Source of the DNA: Stictocephala bisonia
Taxonomy: Eukaryota; Arthropoda; Insecta; Hemiptera; Membracidae
Assembly (NCBI GenBank): GCA_035578905.1
Contig: JAQJVL010000003.1
Span: 8,702,509 to 8,766,508, forward strand
Reading direction: 5' to 3'
DNA: 64,000 nt
A model generated the notes under the pieces. The model made no database searches. It worked only from the letters and a program-made list of their open reading frames with translations, and was not told where the DNA came from. Positions within the stretch are counted from its first letter, which is position 1. Every line of letters begins with the position of its first letter. Of the stretch, positions 11,872-24,425 are shown in pieces. A program made the translations under genes and the position numbers.

Positions 11872-11965
11872 AAATGAAAATGAAATGAAAAACGTCTTTA
11901 TTTAACCAGGCGAAGTTGGGACTAGAAAGTCCCTTCTTCCACTTAACCTGAGTGGTTTCTTTGGT
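11872..11965 (-). repeat. LINE 3' end, antisense
   Basis: On the minus strand the sequence ends CCTGGTTAAATAAAGACG, then an (ATTTC)n-like microsatellite. The same terminus (GGTTAAATAAGACA) is present at 48.1 kb, and a related one ends the LINE at 8.2 kb. Only about 90 bases of untranslated end are visible. Confidence 0.5.
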
Positions 11966-12230
11966 TTAACCACAAAAATATTTCTTACTTATTGCTATAA
12001 TTAACTATTAAAAAAAAAAAAATAATAATAAAAACCAAACAAAAGCTATGTAACAAAAATTAAAAAAATATTGTGTTAAGTATAGTTCATTAGCAACCCA
12101 GCAATACCAACATAATTGATATAAATAATGCAGTTTTAATTAATTTATATAAGAAAGTGTGTATTACTCTTTTATAATAATAACACAACAAGAAGCCCTG
12201 TATGGTAGTTAAGTTATGAGTTTGTTTGAA
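11966..12230. other. AT-rich spacer with short poly(A)
   Basis: Poly(A)/AAT-rich stretch near 12010-12030. Nothing else recognised. Confidence 0.5.
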
Positions 12231-12419
12231 GGAGGGGAGTGCACAAGCACTTGCCTGGTGAAAATTAACACATCAGTCAACCCGATCATTGCCACGTGTT
12301 CTGAACCAAGAGTTCTTTCCAGGGAACATAGACGGTGTTTGTTGGTGGGAAGGTAGAGAAGTCTAGCAGGTGTAAATTACATATTAATCAACAATACACA
12401 TAGCCACAGGTCCCTTGTA

Positions 12420-12715
12420 TAATACCACTGTACGTGTATGGGTGGGTGGGTGGGTTAATACCATTGTACGTGTATGGGTGGGCCGGTGGGTTAATACCAC
12501 CGTATGTGTATGGGTGGGCGGGTGGGTCAATACCACCGTACGTGTATGGGTGGGCGGGTGGGTCAATACCACCGTACGTGTATGGGTGGACAGGTGGGTC
12601 AATACCACTGTACGTGTATGGGTGGGCGGGTGGGTCAATACCACCGTACGTGTATGGGTGGGCGGGTGGGTCATTACCACTGTACGTAAATGGGTGGGCG
12701 GGTGGGTCATTACTA
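12420..12715. repeat. 36-bp minisatellite, locus 2, 8 copies
   Basis: Unit anchored on ACCACTGTACGTGTATGGGT, then GGGCGGGTGGGTCAAT. It lies inside a satellite unit: CCACAGGTCCCTTG precedes it, as in the uninterrupted units downstream. All long frames here come from the repeat. The strand is strongly G-biased. Confidence 0.95.
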
Positions 12716-12774
12716 CTGGATTTGTTCCAACTATGATAAAAATTATTAAAACTTAAAAATGAATATGTCAAATG

Positions 12775-12842
12775 TAAACAATGGTGTGATTGGATTTTTC
12801 GTAGGCCGCTTAGTTTCTTAGTTACCAACCTTCAACTCAGGG
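12775..12842 (+). repeat. dispersed 65-bp repeat, copy 1
   Basis: AATGGTGTGATTGGATTTTT followed by CGTAGGCCGCTTAG and ACCAACCTTCAA. The same order of blocks occurs at 39.96-40.02 kb. Confidence 0.55.
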
Positions 12843-13328
12843 AAACATAATTTCTGTGCTGACAGTAGGGATTTTTTATGGACCTGTATGGAGATATACT
12901 ATGTCCCTTGAATAACAGCTCAAACCCACACTTCACAGGAAACATAGACAATGTTTGTCGGTGGGAAAGTAGAGAAGTCTAGCAGGTGTAAATTAACCTA
13001 TTAATCAACAATACACATAGCCACAGGTCCCTTGAATAACAGCTCAAACCCACACTTCACAGGAAACATAGACAATGTTTGTCGGTGGGAAGGTAGAGAA
13101 GTCTAGCAGGTGTAAATTAACCTATTAATCAACAATACACATAGCCACAGGTCCCTTGAATAACAGCTCAAACCCACACTTCACAGGAAACATAGACAGT
13201 GTTTGTCGGTGGGAAAGTAGAGAAGTCTAGCAGGTGTAAATTAACCTATTAATCAACAATACACATTGCCACAGGTCCCTTGAATAACAGCTCAAACCCA
13301 CACTTCACAGGAAACATAGACAATATTT

Positions 13329-13490
13329 GCCGGCGTGGTGGCTCAGTGGCTAAGGCTTCGGACTGCGGAGAGCAAGGTCCAAGGTTCGAATCCCCACTGA
13401 GCCAACGGTCAGTACTTCACTCGTTGAATAAATTTGACGCACAGGCCTGTAGGCCCATGTCAACTGGCGAGTGAAGTTAAAAAAAAAAAA
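13329..13490 (+). repeat. tRNA-derived SINE, family A, copy 2
   Basis: Best preserved copy. It starts GCCGGCGTGGTGGCTCAG, with A box TGGCTCAGTGGCTAAGG, B box GGTTCGAATCC, CCACTGAGCCA complementary to the A box, a CACTCGTTGAATAAA body and a pure A12 tail at 13479-13490. It is inserted in a satellite unit, so the empty site is known from the neighbouring units. A clean target duplication is not visible; about 10 bases of the unit seem replaced. Confidence 0.9.
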
Positions 13491-13825
13491 GTAGAGAAGT
13501 CTAGCAGGTGTAAATTAACCTATTAATCAACAATACAGATAGCCACAGGTACCTTGCCTAACAGCTGAAACTTACACTTTCCAGGAAACAGAAAGTTTGT
13601 TGGGGGGAGGGTAGAGAAGGCTAGCAGGTGTAAATTAACCCATCGATTAACAATACACATAGCCATAGGTCCCTTGAATAACAGCTCAAACCACTTCCCA
13701 GGGAACATAGACAGTGCTTGTTGATGGGAGGGTAGAGAAGGCTAGCAGGTGTAAATTAACCTATTAATCAACAATACAGATAGCCACAGGTACCTTGCCT
13801 AACAGCTGAAACTTAAACTTCACAG

Positions 13826-14611
13826 AAAACATAATTAGCCCCTTTTATGTACATTTTAAATTTCAACTAAAAAATAACTTGGATCTTTTTACTATTATAC
13901 AGTTATATGTAGTATAAAAGATAACAAAAATAATTTTGGCCCATTAATTAGCAATTACTGAATTATTTACTTGATATAATAGGTTAATAATTACGTTTAA
14001 TTTCCTTGGGAATTACCAAACAAGTACCTTTATAAAACAAACAGAATTTAATTATAGAATATAACCATATTGTTATAGAGGTTATAATGAGCCGTATATA
14101 AAGGGAATAATATACATTACTAATTAGGTATAGACTAATGAGTACAATCACTGCATTATGCACATTAATTGAATTTAATATTAACCGTATATTCACATCA
14201 ATTGTTTATTATGCATACATTAAGATATCTGAATTCTGATTTTTCGATTAATTTATTTCATGCTAATTGGACTTATATTTGTAATCATTGTGTATCGTTT
14301 AATTTGGGGCGTAAGCAAAATAATTTTTGTCGCCCAATTAAATTAGTTACATTTACATTTATCTCTAAATGTTTCCCTGATAGGCTCAGCGACTCCAGCG
14401 CCCGTTAAACATGTTCAGATTCGTTAACTAAAATCAAATTTAAATTGTTCAGTTTAAAGAAATTCAAAATTCACTAACTAGTCCGTATAAAATTATCCAT
14501 CAACTCAGTCTAATGAGTTTGGAAAACCAATTCCAACTCTTCAGCCTAAGCTGCAAGACTCATCATCGTCGGATGGACGTGGTTATTGTTATTATGAAAT
14601 TACGTACTATC
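13826..14611. other. AT-rich spacer
   Basis: Short open frames on both strands are AT-rich and lack coding character. No element recognised. Confidence 0.55.
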
Positions 14612-15645
14612 CCGACGGCTGTCGGAAAGGATTCAGGAATCCCAACGGGCATCAGCAAGGAATTCAGGAATCCCAACGGTCGTCGGTAAGGATTCGTGAG
14701 TCCCGACAGTCGTCGACAAGGATTCAGGTCCCAACTGTCATCGGCAAGGATTCAGGTCCCAACTGTCGTCGGCAAAGATTCAGGTCCCGACTGTCGTCGG
14801 CAAGGAATTGGTGTCCCAACTATCGTCGGCAAGATTCAGGCCCCAACTGTCGTCGGCAAGGATTCAGGTCCCGACTGTTGTCGGCAAGGATTCGGTGTCC
14901 TGACTGTCGTCGGCAAGGATTCGTGAGTCCCGACAGTCGTCGGCAAGGATTCGGTGTCCCGACTGTCGTCGGTAAGGATTCGTGAGTCCCGACAGTCGTC
15001 GGCAAGGATTCTGTGTCCCGACAGTCGTCGGCAAGGATTCGGTGTCCCGACAGTCTTCGGCAAGGAATCGGTGTCCCAACTGTCGTCGGTAAGGATTCGT
15101 GAGTCCCGATAGTCGTCGGCAAGGATTCGGTGTCCCGACTGACGTTGGCAAGGATTCAGGTCCCAACTGTTGTCGGCAAGGATTCAGGTCCCGACTGTCG
15201 TCGGCAAGGATTCGGTGTCCTGACTGTCGTCGGCAAGGATTCGTGAGTCCCGACAGTCGTCGGCAAGGATTCGGTGTCCCGACTGTCGTCGGTAAGGTTT
15301 CGTGAGTCCCGACAGTCGTCGGCAAGGATTCTGTGTCCCGACAGTCGTCGGCAAGGATTCGGTGTCCCGACAGTCTTCGGCAAGGAATCGGTGTCCCAAC
15401 TGTCGTCGGTAAGGATTCGTGAGTCCCGATAGTCGTCGGCAAGGATTCGGTGTCCCGACTGACGTTGGCAAGGATTCAGGTCCCAACTGTTGTCGGCAAG
15501 GATTCAGGTCCCGACTGTCGTCGGCAAGGATTCGGTGTCCCGACTGTCGTCGGCAAGGATTCGTGAGTCCCGACAGTCGTCGGCAAGGATTCGGTGTCCC
15601 GACTGTCGTCGGTAAGGTTTCGTAAGTCCCGACAGACGTCGGCAA
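14612..15645. repeat. 29-bp minisatellite with 320-bp higher-order repeat
   Basis: About 35 units of 28-30 bp anchored on GTCGTCGGCAAGGATTC, with variable heads (CAGGTCCC, GGTGTCCC, GTGAGTCCC). Identical blocks recur exactly 320 bases apart at 14881, 15201 and 15521. This indicates a second-level repeat of 11 units, about 2.3 copies long. Open frames on both strands (GTPNPCRRLSG type) are artefacts of the stop-free unit. Confidence 0.95.
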
Positions 15646-16045
15646 CCGCTACTTATACAACCCTCTAAAATCTATAAATAAACTATGAAACTGCGACCAA
15701 ACATACACCAGTACAGCTACAAGAACAGTATGCGTCCAATGTGTGTGAAATACTCAAGCACAAGTAGGAATATGCATACAGCCGCAAGCACCAACGTACA
15801 TAACAATATTATTTTTCAACTTTCAAATAAATTGGATTCTTGGCTGAACTATTGAATTATAAGTTAAAGTGCTATTAACTAGCTTTAATGGGTTGGTTAA
15901 ATGATTAATTATTGAGTATGTTTAGCCCACCGTAAAGTGACAAATACAAAAATGTACATAGGAACATATTAGATCATTTTTATTTAACATAAAAAACAAT
16001 TAACTTCATATTGAATTTTTGTATTGAAGTAAGTGACTGGAATAA
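15646..16045. other. AT-rich spacer
   Basis: No gene or element recognised. Confidence 0.55.
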
Positions 16046-16046
16046 A

Positions 16047-16440
16047 TAATAATAATAATAATAATGGGCATTTCACTATAAAACATATACTTTTGGATGC
16101 TTATTAAGTCTAACTACTTCTCTTTGTAGACCCTTCTCTCAACTATTGTTAAACAGAAAAAGCTGGAGAATAAAGATATTGCTTTACCTTATTGCAAACG
16201 CAACGAGGCGTAACGAAATACCAGATTTTTATTATGGAACAAAGGTAAGTCCAACAAGGCGTAACGACAACCGACGTAGACCCTATTATAACGGTGAGAG
16301 AAACATAATTAGTTTCTGACGTCATAGTGATGACGTCATATTCCTCAGGGCATTGTTGTCTGCAGGACTGGCTGAACTTATGACTGTGTATCAATACAAC
16401 ATGTGTCTCATTTATATACGAAGACCCATTTAAAACTTCT
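16047..16440 (-). repeat. dispersed element D with paired CRE palindromes, copy 1
   Basis: On the minus strand: TTCAGCCAGTCCTGCAGACA, ATGACGTCATCACTATGACG (two TGACGTCA sites 8 bases apart), TTATAATAGGGTCTAC, TTTCGTTACGCCTCGTTGC, and finally an (ATT)n tail at 16047-16066. Related copies lie at 28.5 and 38.2 kb. A 101-codon frame in this copy is broken in the other two, so it is not supported as a gene. Confidence 0.8.
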
Positions 16441-17197
16441 TTAGTTAATTTCAAACAGATTATTTATATTTATATTTTTAATGACTTACTTTTATTGAAA
16501 ACACTTTAAAGCCATCCATATTTCTCAAAATATAACATAAATTAAAAAAAAACAAAAAACTTATTGTTTGAGTTATGTTCTGTTTTAATTATTTCATTTA
16601 CTGTAGGAAAAAAATATTGTTTTATGACTTTGCAACGTGTTTTGGGTTTACTCATAGTTTAAGTGTTACGGTTGAGTTTACAGTTGAAACTAGAAGAATT
16701 ACTGTAATTGCATTTTAGTTGAAGCAACACTTGTGAGGGTACTATCTAAAACCGAAACATACAGCAATCAAAAAACAATTTTTTCCAAGGAGAGGCTGAT
16801 CTCCATTTTAACCCCTCTCTTTTCATTCCTCATACACTATTGAAGATAGAATAAGGGGGAGAAACAGTATAGTACAAGGCAAATATTACTGAAAAACTTA
16901 CAGTCAAGGCCAAGACTCACACCTGTGTTATTACTAGCTCAGGCTCAGTCTTCACGTCTTAGAAGCTACTGGCTCTCCCAGTTTTTTACCTTTACTTTTT
17001 CAATTACAATATAATCTTTTATCTAACTACATTTCCAGTGTCACTATTTAACTGGAGTGCTGCATCTTTCAACCTCAGTCATGAAATCTTGTTTAATAAC
17101 ATACTGTAAAAGGTGTTATATGACAAATAAATTTCACTAACTTATAGACTTCGCAGTCTGAAAAGTAATCAATAATAATATAATGCATTTATAGCGT
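16441..17197. other. AT-rich spacer
   Basis: No gene or element recognised. Confidence 0.55.
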
Positions 17198-17254
17198 AAC
17201 TATGGTAACTATTTACCTTTATACTTTTCACCACGGTAAATAGTTACCATAGTT
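17198..17254. repeat. perfect 20-bp hairpin
   Basis: AACTATGGTAACTATTTACC at 17198-17217 pairs perfectly with 17235-17254 across a 17-base loop. Origin unknown: a solo MITE-like structure or a hairpin RNA are both possible. Confidence 0.85.
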
Positions 17255-17582
17255 TTCATTATACACAGTAATATGTAATCAAGAGGTGTGTGTAAACGCA
17301 GTGGGTGAATTTACCATCATGGGCCAGTGGCTACAGATAGTAAGGTATCATATTTACATAGTAGAGATGAAAAGGTTTATTCACAATCAAGATCAATCTT
17401 TTTTTCAAACCACATCCTCTGACTTTTATCATTCATGGGTAGACCATTTCTAATATATATTTCAATCTATAGTTCGTTTATTTTTATGACCTGTCAATTT
17501 ATTATAGATATAAACGTTTATTTTATTTAAAATAAAACCATTTAAAAGTGTAAATGTAAATGGTGTGTAAACGACGACCATT
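17255..17582. other. spacer left of satellite
   Basis: No feature recognised. Confidence 0.5.
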
Positions 17583-20500
17583 GATTGCCGGTCCCCGATG
17601 TTTGGGGTCTAGTAATGGAGCGATGCTAACATCCTTAATGAACCAAAGTACTGGTACAAATATTCATATTACACGATATATACGTACAGATAGATTGCCG
17701 GTCCCCGATGTTTAGGGTCTAGTAATGGAGCGATGCTAACATCCTTAATGAACCAAAGTACTGGTACAAATATTCATATTATATGATATACACGTACAGA
17801 TAGATTGCCGGTCCCCGATGTTTGGGGTCTAGTAATGGAGCGATGCTAACATCCTTAATGAACCAAAGTACTGGTACAAATATTCATATTACACGATATA
17901 TACGTACAGATAGATTGCCGGTCCCCGATGTTTAGGGTCTAGTAATGGAGCGATGCTAACATCCTTAATGAACCAAAGTACTGGTACAAATATTCATATT
18001 ATATGATATACACGTACAGATAGATTGCCGGTCCCCGATGTTTGGGGTCTATTGGGGTCTAGTAATGGAGCGATGCTAACATCCTTAATGAACCGAAGTA
18101 CTGGTACAAATATTCATATTATATGATATACACGTACAGATAGATTGCCGGTCCCCGATGTTTGGGGTCTAGTAATGGAGCGATGCTAACATCCTTAATG
18201 AACCAAAGTACTGGCACAAATATTCATATTATATGATATACACGTACAGATAGATTGCCGGTCCCCGATGTTTGGGGTCTATTGGGGTCTAGTAATGGAG
18301 CGATGCTAACATCCTTAATGAACCAAAGTACTGGTACAAATATTCATATTACACGATACACACGTACAGATAGATTGCCGGCCCACGATGTTTGGGGTCT
18401 AGTAATGGAGCGATGCTAACATCCTTAATGAACCAAAGTACTGGTACAAATATTCATATTACACGATATACACGTACAGATAGATTGCTGGTCCCCGATG
18501 TTTGGGGTCTAGTAAAGGAGCGATGCTAACATCCTTAATGAACCAAAGTACTGGTACAAATATTCATATTACACGCTATACAAGTACAGATAGATTGCTG
18601 GTCCCCGATGTTTGGGGTCTAGTAATGGAGCGATGCTAACATCCTTAATGAACCAAAGTACTGGTACAAATATTCATATTACACGATATACACGTACAGA
18701 TAGATTGCCGGTCCCCGATGTTTGGGGTCTAGTAATGGAGCGATGCTAACATCCTTAATGAACCAAAGTACTGGTACAAATATTCATATTACACGATATA
18801 CACGTACAGATAGATTGCCGGTCCACGATGTTTGGGGTCTAGTAATGGAGCGATGCTAACATCCTTAATGAACCAAAGTACTGGTACAAATATTCATATT
18901 ATATGATATACACGTACAGATAGATTGCCGGTCCCCGATGTTTGGGGTCTATTGGGGTCTAGTAATGGAGCGATGCTAACATCCTTAATGAACCGAAGTA
19001 CTGGTACAAATATTCATATTATATGATATACACGTACAGATAGATTGCCGGTCCCCGATGTTTGGGGTCTAGTAATGGAGCGACGCTAACATCCTTAATG
19101 AACCAAAGTACTGGCACAAATATTCATATTATATGATATACACGTACAGATAGATTGCCGGTCCCCGATGTTTGGGGTCTATTGGGGTCTAGTAATGGAG
19201 CGATGCTAACATCCTTAATGAACCAAAGTACTGGTACAAATATTCATATTACACAATACACACGTACAGATAGATTGCCGGTCCACGATGTTTGGGGTCT
19301 AGTAATGGAGCGATGCTAACATCCTTAATGAACCAAAGTACTGGTACAAATATTCATATTACACGATATACACGTACAGATAGATTGCTGGTCCCCGATG
19401 TTTGGGGTCTAGTAAAGGAGCGATGCTAACATCCTTAATGAACCAAAGTACTGGTACAAATATTCATATTACACGCTATACAAGTACAGATAGATTGCTG
19501 GTCCCCGATGTTTGGGGTCTAGTAATGGAGCGATGCTAACATCCTTAATGAACCAAAGTACTGGTACAAATATTCATATTATATGATATACACGTACAGA
19601 TAGATTGCCGGTCCCCGATGTTTGGGGTCTATTGGGGTCTAGTAATGGAGCGATGCTAACATCCTTAATGAACCGAAGTACTGGTACAAATATTCATATT
19701 ATATGATATACACGTACAGATAGATTGCCGGTCCCCGATGTTTGGGGTCTAGTAATGGAGCGATGCTAACATCCTTAATGAACCAAAGTACTGGTACAAA
19801 TATTCATATTACACGATATACACGTACAGATAGATTGCCGGTCCCCGATGTTTGGGGTCTAGTAATGGAGCGATGCTAACATCCTTAATGAACCAAAGTA
19901 CTGGTAAAAATATTCATATTATATGATATACACGTATAGATAGATTGCTGGTCCACGATGTTTGGGGTCTAGTAATGGAGCGATGCTAACATCCTTAATG
20001 AACCAAAGTACTGGTACAAATATTCATATTATATAATATACACGTACAGATAGATTGCTGGTCCACGATGTTTGGGGTATAGTAATGGAGCGATGCTAAC
20101 ATTCTTAATGAACCAAAGTACTGGTACAAATATTCATATTACACGATATACACGTACAGATAGATTGCCGGTCCCCGATGTTTGGGGTCTAGTAATGGAG
20201 CGATGCTAACATCCTTAATGAACCAAAGTACTGGTACAAATATTCATATTATATGATATACACGTATAGATAGATTGCTGGTCCACGATGTTTGGGGTCT
20301 AGTAATGGAGCGATGCTAACATCCTTAATGAACCAAAGTACTGGTACAAATATTCATATTATATAATATACACGTACAGATAGATTGCTGGTCCACGATG
20401 TTTGGGGTCTAGTAATGGAGTGATGCTAACATCCTTAATGAACCAAAGTACTGGTACAAATATTCATATTATATAATATACACGTACAGATAGATTGCTG

Positions 20501-21035
20501 GTCCACGATGTTTGGGGTCTAGTAATGGAGCGATGCTAACATCCTTAATGAACCAAAGTACTGGTACAAATATTCATATTATATAATATACACGTACAGA
20601 TAGATTGCTGGTCCACGATGTTTGGGGTCTAGTAATGGAGCGATGCTAACATCCTTAATGAACCAAAGTACTGGTACAAATATTCATATTACACGATATA
20701 CACGTACAGATAGATTGCCGGTCCCCGATGTTTGGGGTCTAGTAATGGAGCGATGCTAACATCCTTAATGAACCAATGTACTGGTACAAATATTCATATT
20801 ATATGATATACACTTACAGATATATTGCTGGTCCCCGATGTTTGGGGTCTAGTAATGGAGCGATGCTAACATCCTTAATGAACCAAAGTACTGGTACAAA
20901 TATTCATATTACACGATATACACGTACAGATAGATTGCCGGTCCCCTATGTTTGGGGTCTAGTAATGGAGCGATGCTAACATCCTTAATGAACCAAAGTA
21001 CTGGTACAAATATTCATATTATATGATATACATAT
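17583..21035. repeat. 110-bp satellite, about 31 monomers, with 900-bp higher-order repeat
   Basis: Monomer anchored on GATTGCCGGTCCCCGATGTT, ending near ACACGTACAGATA. Five monomers carry an extra 10-bp ATTGGGGTCT duplication (near 18050, 18280, 18950, 19180 and 19630). Variant positions such as AACCGAAG, CTGGCACAAA and GTAAAGGAG recur exactly 900 bases apart between 18.0-18.7 and 18.9-19.6 kb. Eight monomers (six of 110, two of 120) therefore form a higher-order unit, with a third partial copy after 19.6 kb. Confidence 0.97.
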
Positions 21036-21107
21036 ATAACTAATAAAACTAAGGGTAAAACGTAAAACTTAATTAACCATAATATATTATATATAGGCAG
21101 TACCTAA

Positions 21108-23142
21108 CATAAGGGGGAGAGGCGATAACAGAGGCTCTGGCCTCTCATTTCATCTCGGTTTATATCAATTGCACTTTGACTCCAGACGAATTGTGTTGTG
21201 GTGCTAAGCATTCATCTATTATGGAACATGTCAGTTCAATGTCTTTATCAGAAATATCGGAATATGAAGTAATAAATAGTATAAAACAGTTAAAATCAAA
21301 AAAGTCGCTAGGACCGGATAGTATTCCACAGTACATTTTTAAGGGTTGTGCTGAGTTTTTTGTTGCTCTCTTAAAACATTTATTTAATCTTTCATACAAA
21401 CAATGTTGTTTTCCTGATGCTTGGAAGATAACAAGGGTTGTACCAATACCCAAGAAAGGTCGTAGTGATGACATTGAGAATCATCGGCCTATAGCGGTGT
21501 TATCATCTCCTGCTAAAATATTTGAACCAATAATTTATAATAGATTGTTTTGTTATATTAACAAATACATTAGTAAATGTCAACACGGCTCTCTTCCGAA
21601 TAAATCAGTAAAATCCAATTTGTTAAATTTTTCGCAGTATTGCAATTATGCTGTTGACAACAACATCCAAGTTGATGTTATTTATAAAGACTTTCAAAAG
21701 TTGACAGAGTTAATCATTTGAGTCTGCTTAGTAAGCTAAATTATTATGGATTTAATGATCAGTGTGTGAAATTTTTTTCAACTTATTTACATGGGAGAAG
21801 TCAGTTTGTTAGTTTTGCAGGATTTACCTCTAGTAGATGCATAGCTGGCTCAGGTGTCCCGCAAGGCTCAAATTTAGGTCCATTGTTATTTTTAATTATG
21901 ATCAATGATGTGGGAACACATATTAAAAACAGTGAATTACTGCTTTATGCGGACGATATGAAACTTTTTTTGAAGATAAACAATGTTAGTGATTGCTATA
22001 AATTACAACAAGATCTTAATGCACTTGTATTGTGGAGCAATTCAAATTTAAAAATTAATCTTGAAAAATGTGTCGTTATGTCATTTTCCAGAAAACCAGA
22101 CAAAAATATAATTAAATTTAACTATGACATGGGGGAAAACAATTAAATAGGAAATCAACTGTTAGAGATTTAGGTGTATTATTTGACACAAAATTAAGTT
22201 TTACTGAACATATTATCTCATTTTGCAAATCGTCATATTCAATATTAGGCTGTATAAGAAGATGCGGACATTTTTTAAATAGTTTTGAAGCAATTAAATC
22301 AGTCTTTGTTTCACTTGTTAGAGCTAGACTTGAATATGGAGCTGTAATATGGAATCCTCATGTTAATTATCTCATAGATATGATTGAAGCAGTACAGAAA
22401 AAGTTTTTGAGGTTTTTATATTATAAGGCATTTGGTCACTATACATTAGATGTTCCATATTCAGAATTACTAAATATCTTCAATATTGCAAGTTTGTCGA
22501 AAAGACGCAAGATTAGCATGCTTATCTATCTTCACAAGTTAGTGGGTGGGGTACTCGATGATAGCAAGCTGTTATTTCAACTGGACTTTGCCATCCCCCG
22601 TCCAAACTCCCGTAGCCTTATGTTATTTGTTCCGAAATACTCTCGCACTAACCTTGGATATTTCTCCAGTTTAAATACAATGATTAGACTATACAATGTT
22701 AATTCACCTTCACTTGACATTTTTTATAACTCACTTGATTCTTTAAAAAATACTTTAGTTAAGATTGTTGACAATTGATATTAATTGAGATTAATAGTTT
22801 ATGAAATGTTGCTTGTTATTCAACATTACAGAGTTTAAAATATATTATTGGTTACAAATTAGGATAAGTCTGAGTATTTATGTATTTATTGATTTTTGTT
22901 CATGTTATATTTATTATATAGTCTTGTGTTTTCATTTTTGGTTTCTGTCATTTGTTATATCGATGTGTAAATTGTTAATCTAAACACGCCATTTTTATGA
23001 TGAATAATGCGTGTATTGTGGAACTGTTGGACTGAGAGATAATGAACTGCATGTGCATATTTAAATATTATAATCTTAATGCTGCAATGTAATTGGTGTT
23101 GTTGCTGTTTTGTAGCATTGTAAAATGAATAAATAAATAAGA
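21108..23142 (+). pseudogene. Jockey-like LINE, 5'-truncated ORF2
   Basis: Starts inside ORF2 with AITEALASHFISVYI. A reverse transcriptase follows: KSKKSLGPDSIPQYIFKGC, WKITRVVPIPKKG, HRPIAVLSS, then GVPQGSNLGPLLFLIMINDV and LLYADDMKLF (catalytic DD near 21950), LKINLEKCVVMSFSR, VRDLGVLFDTKLSFTEHI, and LVRARLEYGAVIWNPH, ending VKIVDN and a stop at 22776-22778. Two shifts break it: near 21695, where the KDF-x-AFD region lost bases, and near 22135 in a G/A run. The 3' untranslated end finishes with ATGAATAAATAAATAAG near 23140. It is better preserved than the copy at 8-9 kb and belongs to a different family; a close relative lies at 56.5 kb. Endonuclease and ORF1 are absent. Confidence 0.9.
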
Positions 23143-24425
23143 TATTGGGAATCTTGATTTCCTATTCAGTACTTCTGGTATTTTGTCACCAAAACTTTGA
23201 ATCAGTAATTTCCGGGAGCCTATAACTTTCATTTCCGAACGTTTAGAGATTCATCAGGTGTTTAATCTATCTTCTTATTAGAGTTAAATTAAATCACATT
23301 TTGCAAATATATTTACACTTATATTTTTGTTCTTTTTGTATACCGTGATCATAAATAAAACTATCAGTTCTCTATGTTTTGAAAATTACAAAGTTGTCTT
23401 AGCTTAATTTTCCAAATATTTATCTATTATTTTACATCAATTCTGAATATATAAAATAGTTAAATGTAATCTACATGTCTATGTTAAAGCTTATGCTGGT
23501 TTTTTTATATAATGTATAATTAAGTCAAACATAATTTTGAACCAATATTTAAAATGTTATCCTGCAAGTCTTCTACAGCAATGCTTTTATCATCTACTTA
23601 CTTTAAAAAACACTAGATACCAAAGGTAAATATAGTAACTTAAAAGTTATAAATAAACTTAAGACTTTAAAATAAAACGTACAAATTAGTATTTAAAATA
23701 AAATATATATTTTAAATACTGATTTGATATTATTTTGAAAATGTCATAAGTCGAATTTTAATTTAATCATGTTTGTAGTTTTGAAAGTAAAACAGATTTT
23801 TGAATTAGCCCATCTTTTTGATTAAAAAATCTTTAAATTAAAATATGTTTATTACCATACTATGATTCCTATGTATTAAATATCGTGGTGTTTTTACTTG
23901 TTTTAATCATTTTAAATTTTATTTGAAATACTAAGCCCAGTTTTAAAACAGGTGTTGGAAGTTGTTACATATTTTTATTAACGATTAAATTTTATACGTA
24001 AAAAAGTACTTAACATCTTTTTTGAATTTTTGCTTGTTTGTCCAATATACTTTTTGTTACAATCATTGCATGCTATTTATACATTCCAGACTTGTTTTCA
24101 TCATCCTCAGTATCTACTGAATTTTTAATTATATTTTAATTTATTAATTTAATTTGTAAGCTATTATTTATTTCCTAGCAAATATTCACTATAAATATTT
24201 GACTTGTTATCTTTTTTTTGGGTAGGATTTGAAAATGTCTGTATTGTACTAATCTAAGCATTATTATTTTCAATATGAATTAGTATTTTAATTCTAATAT
24301 TATTTTTTCCATTTTTAAACATGCATTTATTAAAATTATATCCAATGAAAAGTGTAACATTTTTATATAATTTAGGTGTGTTTTTAACTTTTCTCCTGAT
24401 AGAGGTGTATTTACTGCATATTACG
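23143..24425. other. AT-rich intergenic sequence
   Basis: No gene or element recognised in about 1.3 kb. Confidence 0.6.

Larger units (their letters stand above)
12265..13825. repeat. 120-124-bp satellite, about 8 units, with insertions
   Basis: Units anchored on GCAGGTGTAAATTAACCTAT recur at about 12981, 13105, 13229, 13503, 13623 and 13744, with an older unit at 12265-12410. Shared blocks include CAGCTCAAACCCACACTTCA and GGAAACATAGACA. The first unit is split by a 36-bp minisatellite array (12.42 kb). The unit between 13229 and 13503 carries a SINE insertion, which explains its extra 150 bases. The minus-strand frames here are artefacts. Confidence 0.9.

Noticed and set aside
12384..12828. 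Proline/tyrosine- or valine/glycine-rich frames on both strands
   Set aside because: Periodic products of the 36-bp array.
13329..13405. A genuine tRNA gene
   Set aside because: A and B boxes are present, but the element continues into a non-tRNA body and an A tail, has two diverged relatives, and does not fold as a canonical cloverleaf.
14820..15645. Open frames of up to 192 codons on the minus strand and shorter ones on plus
   Set aside because: All lie in the 29-bp array. Coding on both strands with the same period is explained by a stop-free unit.
16149..16454. 101-codon minus-strand frame with SCRQQCPEEYDVITMTSE, slightly recalling cysteine motifs of DEG/ENaC channels
   Set aside because: The frame is broken soon after TSE in the other two copies of the same dispersed element (28.5 and 38.2 kb), and the rest shows no channel features.
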